Below, in pieces: positions 43,959-56,115 of a stretch of 64,000 nt of DNA. The stretch comes from Amyelois transitella (lineage: Eukaryota > Arthropoda > Insecta > Lepidoptera > Pyralidae). The notes beneath the pieces were generated by a model. That model was not told the DNA's origin. It was given only the letters and a program-made list of their open reading frames with translations, and searched no databases. The position numbers and the translations under genes are program-made. Where the stretch lies: contig NC_083511.1 in the NCBI RefSeq assembly GCF_032362555.1, positions 7,750,001 to 7,814,000 on the forward strand, given 5' to 3'. The stretch's first letter is position 1. Every line of letters starts with the position of its first letter.

Positions 43959-45779
43959 AAGATTAATATAAGTAGCTTTTTTGTTTGTATTTTAGTCATC
44001 TTTGTGCCAAATATGAACTAAATTTGAGTTTACTCGACAAACAACAAAATACATTGGTAAAATAATATATTGCATAATAGAGGCGTTTCTTCATTTTCAT
44101 CCCAGTCAATGACCTTACTAATGCGCTCATGTCGCTAATTAAGGCAGGGACACACATCCAAAGTTGGACAATCCGCCTATTCATTTTAATAACCAAACTT
44201 TGCTTGGCTGGAACGCGCACACATATCTATTAACTTTTTTTAAAATGAAAGTGACTTATTTATGGCTATATTATAATAAAGTGACGATATTCCCACCCCC
44301 GCGGAAATTACACCACAATATTGATGAACGAAAATTGACCAATATTCATGGTTAAATCTTATAAAGAATATATCTTATAATATTCATTTTAAACTTATAG
44401 TTTGAAAAGAACATTGATAAAAACAATGTGATAAAATTATCAAGTCAATGGATTATTCATTTAATTTTTTTTTTTTAGGATTTTATTCGTTCTTGTGACA
44501 AATAATATGAATAAAGGACGGCACACATAGCCGTCTGTTTTTAAATAATGCCTTCCATTTATAAACAGAGACGAGCCGACCCGCCAAACAACCTCCCTTA
44601 GGAGCCAAACTTTCCGTCCACCTAGCGACAATATTTGAAAGTTATTTCAGCATTCACAACCCTCATAGGCGCCGTTAAAATTTTCCCTACCACCTTATTC
44701 ATAATACACACAAATCCTGTCTCTTTCTCCCCAACACACAAATAAATAGGAGAAAGCAAGAGAGAAATATTTACAAACTGACATCTCTGAATTAACGGTG
44801 GTCGGCTCATGATAATTTACATATTTAGGTGAATTAACCTCGCTGCGTTAAATTGTATTATGAATATTAATAGGTGTGCGTGTGCGGTAAATGTATTATT
44901 TTATATGGCTGAGTGTAGACCCATCTTTATGGCACAGATTTTGGCAGAAAATTAGTACAGCACTTAATTTTCTCTAAGAATTTGGTACGTTGTAGTTACA
45001 TAAGTAAATTTATCAATATATGAATCTTTGCAAAACATTTTATTTTAATCAAATAATAACTAACAATTAAAAAATAATAGAGAGAAAATATAAAGATATT
45101 CATTGATTTTGTTATAAAAAAATATATAGGTATATTTATGTTAACCCCGATTTGAAGCCAAAAGTCGATAAAGCAATTATATGTCAAATCAAAAAACAAC
45201 AAAACATTGCTTTAATCCTGAACTCTCTTGTACAAAATTCTAGCACTCTCTTAACACAAAATAGCAGCCATCTTTTCATAAATGCAAATTCGGAGTTTAT
45301 TTGGTTATCTAATAAAATATTACGAGGTCTGACAAGTGCCTGAAGCTGCCCCCTAGCGGCCAAGTCTTACCTTTTTCAGTTACAACTTCATATAAGAAAA
45401 AAACAAAGACGATATGGAAGCAACTTCTTCAAATTCTTTATAAAATAATGCTAATGATGGTATCAACATTAATCTATCCTTCTCCATGTTTCTTTTATTA
45501 CATATCATATGGTACTTACATCAGTTGAATAACAGTTATAAATAGGTACAATATGAACCCTATTAGGTTGAAATAATATGGTACCACTGGAATGCCTATG
45601 GTTTGAAATTCATTCTCATAAAGTAAATTACATAATAAGCTTAGAGCAAAAAAAAAGTTTATAACGTTATTTCCATAGAAAGTCCAAATACAACAGTTAA
45701 CTTTGGCATAGGTAAAGACATTTACGAAAATGAAAATTTCAAATATTTAAGCAGTTGCAAAAATCACATTTATCAATTT
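43959..45779. other. Non-coding stretch
   Basis: No gene. 44560-44800 is less AT-rich and carries a 62-codon minus-strand frame with no domain. The rest is AT-rich. Confidence 0.4.
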
Positions 45780-45985
45780 AACGCAATAAAGGACCGGGTC
45801 ACATTGACCCCAAGTAAATTAAACAACACACAAGGAAATTCCTTACGACTCGCAATAATTTGGAGGGCGGGAAAAATGCGAGGGGATTTAAATTTAATTT
45901 TCGAACTGGAACGACGCGAAATATCCCCAGCGGCTGTTCCAAGTTCAAACGTCGTAGAACAGAATCTTGAAAAATTACAAAAAAA
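45780..45985. promoter_or_regulatory. GC-richer single-copy block, possible enhancer
   Basis: GGACCGGGTCACATTGACCC, GGAGGGCGGGAAAAATGCG and ATATCCCCAGCGGCTG; the first is a nuclear-receptor-like inverted GGTCA pair. Open frames on both strands (65 and 72 codons) lack domains. Confidence 0.28.
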
Positions 45986-46389
45986 GAACATTTACAAGTA
46001 AATGGAAAGCAGCCAGATTTAAAACGAAAAAATTTAAATATATACTATTTTTTATTTTATTTTCGAACACTGTGGCCGACCTTCTTTAGTCTTAAACTGT
46101 TTTCCTGTATAAATTAAATTCTTTGTTCAGGATTTAGCTCTTAATAATTTACAATAATACTTTCTCAACCACATTTCAGGAAGGGTTTTTTTTATTGTGC
46201 TTATAATATGATTCTCATCATTATTGTCTTTAACATACACATAAGATGAATTTCATTTTCGTATTAACCTAAGCTTTAAAGAGCCAAAATGAGAATCTAA
46301 CTTCGACCAATCACATAAATGAATATTAATGTAAATATATCGCTTTCACTGCATTTAAACGTTTAAGATAAACAAACTAAAAGGTATTC

Positions 46390-46620
46390 CCTGTCGCGGA
46401 CTTGTACTTGGTAATTAACAGGGTCTCCTTAGGGAAGGCGCGGGTCCGGTCATCGCAATATATTATATTCCAGATGACATCGGGGGTCCTGTTTTGAAGG
46501 ATGATATGGAGCACGGATCGCCAACGCAATTTATTTTGTTGACGAAGTTTTGTTTGCAGTTTTTGGGGTTAACACGCCTTGTGCGCCTAAATTAATATGC
46601 GAACATTTGCGAATTTTCAC
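46390..46620. promoter_or_regulatory. GC-richer single-copy block, possible conserved element
   Basis: TCCCTGTCGCGGACTTG, GAAGGCGCGGGTCCGGTC and GAGCACGGATCGCCAACG. No frame, not repeated. Regulatory role is inference. Confidence 0.22.
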
Positions 46621-47470
46621 ATTTACTCATTTCCTTTATTTTTCCCGCCTTGAAGACTTACAGGGTAGACAGAGCAAATAGTCAAAGGACACAAAGGGCT
46701 GAGTTAGCAAAAATGTTTGGGACACACTGCTTATTTAATAGCGCCAAAGTATTTCAAGACGTATGATAAGGGATACCAACTCAACGACTCAACCATATTT
46801 TATCTATTTATACTAGGTAATCGCTTTTTGTAGGTGGTGGCGTTAAATTTGTCGCTTTTTGTAGAAGATGCTAAATTCATGCGGACGAAACTATGTGTAT
46901 AATCTTGTCATATGTATGATGGCCTTACAAGCCAACTAAATGCATCTTTATTGCATTTCCAAGAAAATTATTACAAGGACAATCTGAGCTTGATAAAATT
47001 TTCATAGTTTACTGCCCAAGTTTTTACTGTGAACGATATGGCTGGCGGCGCGATTAATTCCTGAATGTTTGATGAGGTGTAAAGTCTTTGTGACGTCTTG
47101 TAGGGACAGGGGGAGAATGCTTTATGGTCACTTAAGGTTTTTAAGGTCCTTGAAGAAACAATTTTTCTTTTGGGAAGAGGTGAAAGAAACACTGCCAATA
47201 AATGAATTAGATTCCTTTAATATAAATAGTAAATAACACGCACACTATTTCGTTTTAATTTTGTACACTTCCGAGACCTTCTTTTGTGAAAGTAGATATT
47301 TTTATGCTACCTACAAAGAATAAATATTTTATCTTGCTGACTTCAAAACCGTGAACTAATAAGTATTCATTTAGTTTTCTTAATTGCACAGACAAACTTT
47401 TCCTAAACAAATCACATATATTTTTAGGTTATTGCCCCTCTGTTTCACAAAATTTCGATTTTATTTATAT
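46621..47470. other. Non-coding stretch
   Basis: GACTTACAGGGTAGACAGAG near 46652-46671 and a similar CACGGGGTAGACAGAGAC near 52298 are relics of another repeat with the GGGTAGACAGAG word. A 75-codon minus-strand frame at 46971-47198 has no domain. Confidence 0.4.
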
Positions 47471-47542
47471 ATATTATATAATGACGTATATATCCCTTGT
47501 AGATTAGAGTCAGAGCCAATGAAAGACCACGTTCAGCGCAAT
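47471..47542 (+). repeat. Family A repeat fragment
   Basis: TAATGACGTATATATCCCTT, CAGAGCCAATGAAAGACC and ACGTTCAGCG, forward, decayed. Confidence 0.55.
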
Positions 47543-48041
47543 GTTTATTATTTATTTATATATTAACGTATTATTTGATACCTACTTACAACAAGTATTA
47601 AATAAACAAAATGACGGAAATACAATGAAAACACGTATATTTTCACATCCCAATACACTCGAGCGCGTAAATCTTTGCCTGACATTTTTATAAGAGGTTC
47701 ACCCCTACTGCTTTGCTCGAATTAGGAATTACGGTACTGACTGCAACAAAATAAATCTCCCGTGGAAAAACTTATGCCTGAAGGTCTAATCTACATTTGT
47801 ACCTAGTTTCGCCAAAATCGGTCTAGTAGTTTTTAAGTTTCATTACAAACAAAAAAAAACATTTTCTCTATTTCAAAGTTGTCGATTTAGGTACTACATA
47901 AAACTCGTAGAGTTTGGCTACGAGACTGCTACGAAAATCTACACCGCTACATAATTTTCTTATTTAGTAACGGTTATTGTATCAGATTAATCTTTTATTA
48001 GAAAAAATGTATGGCACCATGGCTAATTTTCTTAGCGCGTA

Positions 48042-48125
48042 GATTGTAAAAGTCAATCAATGGAATTTCTAACTATATGTAGATTTCTTTTATTAGGCGA
48101 TGAGCTAGCAACTTGTCACATATCT
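48042..48125 (-). repeat. Family A-related fragment, reverse
   Basis: AGATTGTAAAAGTCAATCAA and TTAGGCGATGAGCTAGCAAC keep the order seen at 37347 and 56030. Confidence 0.45.
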
Positions 48126-48144
48126 GGTTCAAATCTTGTAACTA

Positions 48145-48444
48145 TTGACTATCATGTGGGATAAGGATAGCATAAAAGATGAAAACACGAAATACCTACA
48201 ATGTTTTTTTACAATATGCTATCCGTACCACGGACGTCTCATTCATCCGGGCGCCGTAACTAGTGTTTTTCGCGCAAGTTTTATGTGCTATTATTCGTTA
48301 CGAGATATAAAAGTAATCCGGTCCGGTTTACGGCGCCGGACAGACTCATCCGAACTGGTGTGCACACCCCTTTATGTCGGGATACTAAAATCCGTTATGT
48401 ATTGTTTATGTACTCCTGGATTTTGGATCTTGCTAACGTTATGA
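48145..48444 (+). other. 99-codon open frame, unrecognised
   Basis: Frame from an ATT-like alternative start crossing GC-richer DNA with TTACGGCGCCGGACAGAC and CATCCGGGCGCCGTAAC. It is Cys- and Tyr-containing with no domain I recognise. No splice signals found. Probably non-coding, noted because the block stands out from its flanks. Confidence 0.15.
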
Positions 48445-48719
48445 TGTTCTGATATAATTATTACAGGTATTTTCCGAAACAAGATAAAATAGTTATTTTT
48501 AAGACTATCATGCTTTAGAAACTACTTATTATTTTAAAAGAAAAATCACATTAACATTCTGTTTAACATTATTTATGCAATAATAATGTAGGTTTATCAA
48601 CCTAAGTTACCTTTCTTTGCTTTTGAGACGCTTGTAATCAACTTTGTTTCTTCTCATATTACGGACCATGTGAAATGTTTACGATATTTTCAGGTAATAT
48701 GTATTAAAAGCTGTATATG

Positions 48720-48799
48720 AGTGGCCTTTCAGTCTATTCAAGACTGTTGGCTCTGTCTACCCCGCAAGGGAAATAGACGTGATGATATGTATTTATGTA
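48720..48799 (-). repeat. Family A repeat, reverse 5' end
   Basis: GTGGCCTTTCAGTCTATTCA, TGGCTCTGTCTACCCCGCAA and GGGAAATAGACGTGATGATA, well preserved. Confidence 0.75.
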
Positions 48800-48894
48800 A
48801 GTATATATTTAACGCCGCAGCCAGGTAAGACAAACGTGTCTAACTTACACACCCTTTTCCACACAAGGAGTTACAAAAACAATAAACAATTGGC

Positions 48895-49140
48895 AGTGCC
48901 TAACGTCTAGCGCATTTGCTCGCGGCAATCCAAAAGCCATATTCTGCCATAAATAAAAGAGGTCTCAAGCGCCCCATACCTTTCAATTTCTACGTGCCCG
49001 AGCCTAGTAAACAACTGTCATTTTATTTTATCACCTAGCTCGCGTAAACTCTCTCGCTTGCGATAAATTTTAATGTGAACGAAATATTGTCGCGTAGTAG
49101 GGACTCCGTAATGCGCAGTTTGTAACTACGCGAGGTAAAG
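48895..49140. promoter_or_regulatory. GC-richer single-copy block, possible enhancer
   Basis: Contains CTAGCGCATTTGCTCGCGGC, CTGCCATAAATAAAAG (Hox-like), CACCTAGCTCGCGTAAAC and AACTACGCGAGGTAAAGG. No frame. Inference only. Confidence 0.25.
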
Positions 49141-50844
49141 GTAACTGAATTCGTGAATTTACTTAATAAAATATCACATTCTTGCTGGTTGCATCTTAAC
49201 TTCCTAAAAAGGTCGTCTTATCTAAATAACTTATAGAGGTTTTTTTAACAGTACTTACGGTTCAACCTGAAAAAAACACTATGACCAAATACCATACACA
49301 TTCGGCTCCCCTTGTACCTAAACATTTGGTTAATATAGAAAAGGTTAGACGATGACGAATAATAATATGTTTTCATTTCAAAAAAAATTAACTACAATGT
49401 TTCAAATTAGGTATATTTTCAATAGAAAAATTTGTATAATCGTTTGACTTGGTCTGAACACGATGTATAATTATATCTTTATAATAAAGTTCCATAACTT
49501 CGCTAGACGATCCGCCTAGTGTTTTAAAATTACTGATTTATACTGTCACAAATTTTCTCAATTATTTTTACGGAATCAGTATCAACAACACCGTGTGTTG
49601 TTGTACTTACCTGCTGTTTTTATCTAAACTCGTGGGGTCCATAAAATTATTCACGAGAGTCGCGTAGCTTTATGTAACCCATTGTGAAAGTCTTTTAACT
49701 GTTAAAACTTTTAAACACGGCTGTTCCGAATCGAGGATGGGTCTCAAGAGGTCTCCCTTAAAAAATTAAGGTTCAAAAAATAAAGTTAAGAATGTCCCCT
49801 CGTTGGAGAGAGTAAACATTTTACGTCCGCTTAGGAATCGGGAGTTTTGAATTAAAAAACCTCTTTGTAGCCTGGAGAATAACAGGTAACGTACAAATTT
49901 GGTTACCGGAATAAAATTTCAGGTACATTAGGTAACCAAACTTTACAGATTTCAAGTTTAATTAAAATAAAAAAACTCTAAGTTAATCTCGTTATTAGCT
50001 TATGAAATCGTATTTTGGTGTGCTTCAAAGCTTCGGGATTGGTAAGTATCGATAAGAGAAGGAATACTTACTAGTTTCTATAAGGTACTTCTACTCTGGC
50101 GGAAATTATACGGTAAAAACGTTTAAATATTGTAAGACCGTTCGTTCACATAATAAAGGAAAAATATGTAGTTATTCCACTCTTGTAATATTTTCCCTCA
50201 CATTTTACACTAGTGCATTGTACTGTCATTGGAAGTTAAGTGTCATAACAATAAAGAAAGTAAAGTGGCCAAGTATGGACATGCAAAAATCCGTGATTAA
50301 ACGGGACCGCGGTTAATTCATGTTGAATTCATCAAGTTGCCGTAACTAGGTGTCTTGATAATTTAATCCTTGCAGGATTGCCCAATTAAAATGTTGCCAA
50401 CGACTTTTTAATATTCACCATTGCGGAGAAGGGTTGAGTCTAAAACATCCTAAAATTTATCGCCCCAGAGAGGATTTATTCGAAAATAATGACACTTTGC
50501 GTGTCGATTAGCGAAAGTTTGAGAAGGCTTTGCTATGCTTTGGAGTTGGACGTAAAAATATTTTAGAATATTGATGAGTCTTATTGAAATATAAAAAGGT
50601 CCCTACAAAAAAATTTAAGAAAATTCATCGTGTTAATATTCCTTTGCTATGAGGGATTCTACAAGTAAGTACACTTTTACATATATTTTTTTATTTTCGC
50701 GTACAACATTAAACAAAAAGTAATTACTAGGGAACCGTCTGCCCTGAATTTCTTAAGTAGTTTGCCTAGTAAAATAACTAAGGTTCAACAATACGTGAAT
50801 TTTTTACCCTCTAAAATAGTTTTTAATCCCATCTTAACTAATAT
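49141..50844. other. Non-coding stretch
   Basis: No gene. GC-richer patches at 49700-49900 and 50270-50560. A short imperfect palindrome CAACAACAC/GTGTTGTTG lies near 49,585. Confidence 0.4.
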
Positions 50845-51070
50845 TATAAATGCGAAAGTAAGTTCATTTGTTTGTTCTTGTTCTTCGCGAATTATCTACT
50901 GAATTACTCTTCTTGACATTTTGCATATCTACATATACTTAATTAAGAGTCTGGAGAAGGACATAGGGTACTTTCATCTCAGTAAAATGTATACTTCCAA
51001 AAAATCTTTTATAGGTAGCGTTTAATTCGCGCGTAAGGCGGTGATAAATAAACGCTGCACAAATTAACCC
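50845..51070 (+). repeat. Dispersed repeat of MITE/SINE type
   Basis: Opens with CTAATATTATAAATGCGAAA, then TTTGTTTGTTC runs, and GAGTCTGGAGAAGGACATAG. I recognise this order from lepidopteran genomes. The class is not determined here. Confidence 0.45.
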
Positions 51071-52761
51071 ACGGATATATTAAAACTTATTAGCCCTATC
51101 AAAATCTATGATGTAACTTATGATTTATTTTTACTTTCCTATTTTCTAAGAGGATTAGTGAAATCTATTCTGTATTCGATTCCAATATCCTAGGCAAATT
51201 GCGTTACACCGTACGTACGACAACTATAGAAATATGTTTGTAGCTCCGTCGTTCCGTCTGTCTGTCCAGAAATAACCTGGGGACTGGACGGTGGACAGTT
51301 TTCATTAGATTTCTAATCCCAAAGGCTGTACACTGAGGTTTGAAAGCGGATTCTGCTGGACAAAATATTAAATTGCAACAAAATTTCGAAATTTCAATGT
51401 TTATGGAGACTGATGTTTTGTACGTATATACATAAGTATATAATTTAAATGTAATACTATAAAAATATTTATTTAAGTAGATCTGCAACTCCTTCATCAA
51501 CAACGTGAATCAATTGTAAAGTAATACATATTATTCTTATTTTATCTTCGTTTAAAGAAACTCATATCTAGTACCCATTTACTAACAACTTAAAAACTGT
51601 TATTTTAACCATAAGCTGATAGCTAACAGTTTTATGTTTAAAATAAAAATAAAGTCAATTTAGAATTACACCGACGTTCCGTTCTTTTTTTGCACTTTTT
51701 AACGAAATGACATTCGCTACTTATTATTACGTTAATAACATACTATATATGAGCATAACCTCAAAAAATCCAAAAGTTCATTTAATACTTACTTAAATAA
51801 AGTGCTGTTATGAAAATATGAACGCTAAAATTAAAATGTTGTATTGTAAACTATATTATATAAATAAGTACTGACTGAAAATACCTATTGATGCATGACA
51901 ATAAATAAATGAAAATAAGTAGGTATTCCATATTTTCTTCTTTATGTTTTTTGTCGGAAGTTTAGCCTTGTTTAGCGAAGTAGCAAACATAAGTACAAAG
52001 TATAAAATACCATAACACGTTACTTGAATAAAACCATGTGTCCTTTTCCATTATCTCAAAGAAAACTCATTTTCTTGTTTCTTATATTTTGATCCATGAC
52101 CACTGTGCAAAATGTGTAGCCGGCGGCTGGCCCATTGGATGTTACAATACTTCCTCGGTTAGGGGACTGATTTGAAAGTTATCAGACTACATAGCCAGTT
52201 AGGTATTATAGCAATAAGAATATTGTTTCATGCGACATCTTTGCAAATTTCGCACATTCACTCACTTCGATACAAATCAAGTATTGGTCTTTCACGGGGT
52301 AGACAGAGACAAAAGTCACAAAACATTAAAGCAAAGTTTAGCTGATTCGCAAGTGATGGAATAACTGCAAAAACACTTGCTTTTACCTGCAGCTTCGCCT
52401 GCTCGAATGTTACATCACCTATACGTGCGAATTTAGCGCTACCTAGAAAAAATTTAAGGTGTTTAGCTAATTCCACGGGAACTATAGTTTTTACCGGGAT
52501 TATAAGTAGGTACCATGTCTGATTCTCTGTTCTGATTTAAGAATCATATACGCATAATTTCAAGAAGATTGATTCAGTAGATAATACGTAGAGATAACAA
52601 ACAACCAAATAACAATACTTTAGAAATTAGTTGGGATTCCGGTAAGTGAGTATGTATTACCATCTACGTAAGGGTAAAAAAACAGCTAATACACATACAT
52701 ACACATTTCCTGAGTTGACTTTGTTTATATTGTATAGTAAATTTTCAATCATGTTACGCAA
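51071..52761. other. Non-coding stretch
   Basis: No gene. A 99-codon minus-strand frame at 51204-51503 has no domain. About 52540-52650 repeats the TTTCAAGAAGATTG-type end seen at 29250. Confidence 0.4.
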
Positions 52762-52834
52762 GCCTCGGTAGCGCAGTAGGCAGCGCGTAAGTCTCATAAT
52801 CTTAAGGTCGTGAGTTCGATCCTCACCCGGGGCA
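52762..52834 (+). tRNA. tRNA-Met (CAT), elongator type
   Basis: A 73-nt cloverleaf without intron. Acceptor stem GCCTCGG/CCGGGGC has all seven positions paired (one T-G), discriminator A. D arm is GCGCAGTAGGCAGCGC. The anticodon loop CTCATAA carries CAT. T arm GTGAG-TTCGATC-CTCAC is perfect. There is no encoded CCA, as in animals. A TTTTT Pol III terminator follows at 52841-52845. Compared with the elongator Met tRNA I know from Drosophila, the anticodon stem has an A-T in place of C-G, a compensated change. It stands alone, with no neighbouring tRNA within 6 kb. Structure supports a functional gene rather than a SINE. Confidence 0.96.
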
Positions 52835-52840
52835 AATCCC

Positions 52841-52845
52841 TTTTT
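52841..52845 (+). terminator. Pol III terminator of tRNA-Met
   Basis: TTTTT six bases after the tRNA end. Confidence 0.85.
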
Positions 52846-53983
52846 GTGTCAGAAAAAAAATCATTGAAATATTTTTGTTTTCTTCCTTTCTCATATGAGT
52901 TAAATATTATTATGTTTTCTTAGAAAAACATGCATATATGATATAAAATTATCCATTTTGTTTATTGCAATTTTTTTCTTCAACTGTAAAGACGTGAAAA
53001 TTAAAAACATTTCCGAATAAAATCGACGATGAAAATAATTCATAGTGCGTGAATTTTTTTTTTTAATATTTTGTAATTAGCAACGTAGCGCTATCTATGG
53101 AACAAATATGGAAACTTAAGAATGATGATAATTTACTCAAACAAAATGTAGATGTCACTTTAATGCTTTAAGACAGCTGCCATCTATTATATTTTATAAG
53201 AACTATTTATTGTGACAATCCAAGAATAAACTGGTAGTTTTACTTCGTAATATCTGTATAAAACGCTAGATGGCGCAGAGCGTATTTTGTTTTTACTAAA
53301 CTATTTCCTAAGCTTGAAAACCAATTTTACATTTTATTTCATGATAAAAAATAATGCCTAAAATAAGATGTAAACCTTCAAATACTCTTAACTACAAAAC
53401 TACTTACAAAAATGTCGGTCCCGGCAGATTCATGTCCCTAATGTATATTGCCCAGAAGGTTGGCAGCATTCCCACGACCAGCCCTTTGGTCACGAGAAAC
53501 CTTGATAATTTGTCGCGCGATGATATAAGTAAATTTCAAATTTGCAGGCTATTTTAATCATAATAATGACATATTAAAATATGGAGTTTGACTACCAGTT
53601 TGCAAGTGAACTTTCGTGATCTCACATGCCGTGCCACAACCCGAACCAAGTTGTTAACCTATTTTTTTTTAGTTTGAGCTTTATTTCATATCTGATAAGT
53701 TACAATGAAAAAATCCAAATCCAAAAGAAAAAAATCTTGTAATCGTCTTGTGAACTAAAAATCGTAATTTTACTTTACTTAAAAACAAAAATAAATTGCA
53801 GAAAATGAATGGAATTTCAAATTCGTTGTGGGCAACACTACCGGCCACACTTGTTTGACAGTTAGAAAAGCAACAAAAGTGGTTACTTGATGGAGCATTG
53901 TTTCGAATTCCTTCACGCGCCGACCAGACCCTTAGGTTAAGGTCACTGTAGCACGGGTAACTTGGGTTACCGGGAGATTGAAG
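52846..53983. other. Non-coding stretch
   Basis: No gene called. A 67-codon plus frame (53354-53557) and a 105-codon minus frame (53681-53998, alternative start) have no recognised domain. The second overlaps a GC-richer patch with CTTCACGCGCCGACCAGACC. Confidence 0.4.
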
Positions 53984-54075
53984 CATACATACACACATAT
54001 ATCAAATCTATATCCCTTGCTGAGTAGACAGAGCCACGGCAAAAGACAGACTCAAAGGTTGCATTAAGCTGGATG
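53984..54075 (+). repeat. Family A repeat fragment
   Basis: CATACATACACACATATAT, TCTATATCCCTTGCTGAG and TAGACAGAGCCACGG, then diverged. Confidence 0.6.
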
Positions 54076-54241
54076 ACTGGATGATGCAATTTTGATATAT
54101 ATAGGTAATGTGACCATATTTTTTTTGCGTCAGAGCGGGACGTTTTCGGAATTTTGTATGAATAAGAAAATAAAAAAATATATTGTATACTTAAAATATA
54201 AGTTAATTATAAATAATTATCTATGTATTTATTTATTTATT

Positions 54242-54362
54242 TGAATCTCGGTTCTATCATTAAGCCAAATAGCTGAACGTGGCCATTCAGTCTTTTCAAG
54301 ACTGTTGGCTCTGTCTACCCCGCAAGGGATATAGACGTGATCATATGTATGTATGTATGTAT
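54242..54362 (-). repeat. Family A repeat, reverse, nested
   Basis: One of the cleanest copies: TTAAGCCAAATAGCTGAACG, GCCATTCAGTCTTTTCAAGA, GGCTCTGTCTACCCCGCAAG and GATATAGACGTGATCATATG, then (TATG)n. Its low divergence suggests recent arrival inside the TIR element. Confidence 0.82.
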
Positions 54363-54364
54363 CT

Positions 54365-54420
54365 ATGTATACATATAAAAAAACAGTAGAAATATATTTG
54401 TTTGTACATTTAGTATTTTT
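54365..54420 (+). repeat. Family D repeat start
   Basis: AAAAAACAGTAGAAATATAT then TTGTACATTTAGTATTTTTG and ACTGACTG, matching the openings at 15405 and 16150. Confidence 0.55.
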
Positions 54421-54864
54421 GACTGACTGTTCTCGTCAGCGAGATTTGAGTGCAATGTTGATATAAAATAAGTATAAAAATTTGGTTTGTTTGCAAAAGC
54501 GGGACATTTTTGCTCTCGCTGGGGACAGCGGGACAGACAGCCTGAAAGCGGGACAATCCCGCCGAAAGCGGGACGTATGGTCACTTTATATATAGGTAGT
54601 ATTAGTGAATTGACAGGTAGCTATAACAAAAAAAGTTCAATTGATTTTGTGACTGAAATTATATTAATAATTGATTTATAATGTGTTGTTTAAGTAGGTA
54701 GGTACCTAATTGTCTTGTATATGTCTTGGACCATTTAAAACAATTACCCATAACTAGTACAGTAAATTTTAACAATCCACTTACAAATCACAACACTATT
54801 TGACTTTTAATAAAAATCTTAACAAAATAAAAAGCAGCTGTCATATCTATTAAATTCACAAATA

Positions 54865-54945
54865 TTTTTGGTTGACGTTAAAATAATTACTTAAAACTTA
54901 ATTTACTGCCGCTTCCAATGTGTCACTGCAGAAGAAACAATTTTT
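54865..54945 (-). repeat. 3' UTR relic of the 16-18 kb LINE family
   Basis: GGTTGACGTTAAAATAATTA, CTTAATTTACTGCCGCTTCC and CACTGCAGAAGAA match 16348-16425, the 3' untranslated part of the broken LINE, in the same orientation. About 80 bp survives with no coding region. Confidence 0.7.
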
Positions 54946-55290
54946 TTTTTTTGAAGCAAATCCTAAAACAAAAGTATATATCTAACAATCACAACTGTGA
55001 AGCCGGCATCGGAATTAATGGAATAATCGCAATTAGATCCCCAGGAAACAAATGAGTGATCATCGTAAGACCATAATTATATGTTGGTAAGGCACCACCG
55101 TGCTTGTAAACCTTGCATTGACTGACACCCGCGGTCGGCACGTTTCAACGATTATCATTCCTCAACTCATTCATAACTTTATTGATGAGTGCCTACATCC
55201 CTATTCCAAAAATATGTTTAACCAGTGTTCAAGTAGTTTGATTGCCAAACACAGCGGGGTCATGAAGGGCGAAGTCAGGTCAAGATGTAA

Positions 55291-55560
55291 GTGCCATGTG
55301 GTTTCCGGCACCAATAGAAAAAAAAATAGGACCACTCCATCACTTTTCCATGGATGTCGTAAAAGGCGACTAAGGGATATTCTTATTAACTTGAGCTTCT
55401 TCTTTTAAGCGATGGGCTAGCAACCTGTCACTATTTGGATCTCAACTCTATCATAAAGCCAAACAGCTGAACGTGGCCTATCAGTGTTTTTAAGACTGTT
55501 GACTGTGTCTACCCCGCAAGGGATATACACGTGATTATAAATATGTATGTAGGTATGTAT
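55291..55560 (-). repeat. Family A repeat, reverse, full-length
   Basis: Complete reversed copy from GTGCCATGTGGTTTCCGGCA through GGATGTCGTAAAAGGCGACT, GCGATGGGCTAGCAACCTGT and AACAGCTGAACGTGGCCT to CCCCGCAAGGGATATACACG. It defines both ends of the family together with 9878-10128. Confidence 0.82.
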
Positions 55561-56029
55561 CAATAAAATCTAAATCTTCATTAATTCATTAAACTTATAC
55601 TTGTATCTTGTAAGTATTTTGATTTTTCAGGCTGACTTTAAATTCGTCTCTGTATTATTATTTAATACTATAGGTACTATACTGATAAAACATCCCCTCT
55701 ACAACTTACTTAGAAAAAACAAATCACCAACCAACAAAGAAATATTTATGTTCGACTAAATGCCGCTTGATGCTGACAAAACAAGGTGAACACACCCCTA
55801 TCCGATCAGTTCCATCAGAAGCCTACAAAGGCGGTATCTTTAATTAAATTACATTATTAAAACCTTCGCATTTGACCTCACAACTTGACATCTGCACTTA
55901 ACTCTTAAAGGGAAGCCCTTAACTTGAACGAGTATTAGAAAAAAAATATTGTTATGATTCTTCAAAATATTTTAATGTTATAAAAATATATGTAATGATA
56001 TATTTTTTATATAAAAGAGATTTATTATA
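55561..56029. other. Non-coding stretch
   Basis: AT-rich; nothing recognised. Confidence 0.5.
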
Positions 56030-56115
56030 GCGCAGATTGTAAAATTTGGGAAAAGGTTTATAAAATAGGGATTCTTCGTTAAGACGATGAGCTAGCAACT
56101 TGTTATCATGTGGAC
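56030..56115 (-). repeat. Family A-related fragment, reverse, decayed
   Basis: GCGCAGATTGTAAAA, GGGATTCTTCG and GACGATGAGCTAGCAACTTG. Confidence 0.45.

Larger units (their letters stand above)
54110..54584. mobile_element. TIR-bounded element with GCGGGAC repeats, carrying nested insertions
   Basis: GTGACCATA at 54110-54118 is mirrored by TATGGTCAC at 54576-54584. TATATAGGTA occurs just outside both ends, possibly a target duplication. Inside, GCGGGAC occurs near the left end and four times near the right end (54499-54574). A reversed family A copy (54242-54362) and a family D start (54365-54420) sit in the middle. No transposase frame. Likely a non-autonomous DNA element that has served as an insertion site. 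Confidence 0.6.

Noticed and set aside
54363..54584. 73-codon minus-strand frame rich in Cys and Pro
   Set aside because: Produced by GCGGGAC repeats of the TIR element; spans its end and a nested repeat.
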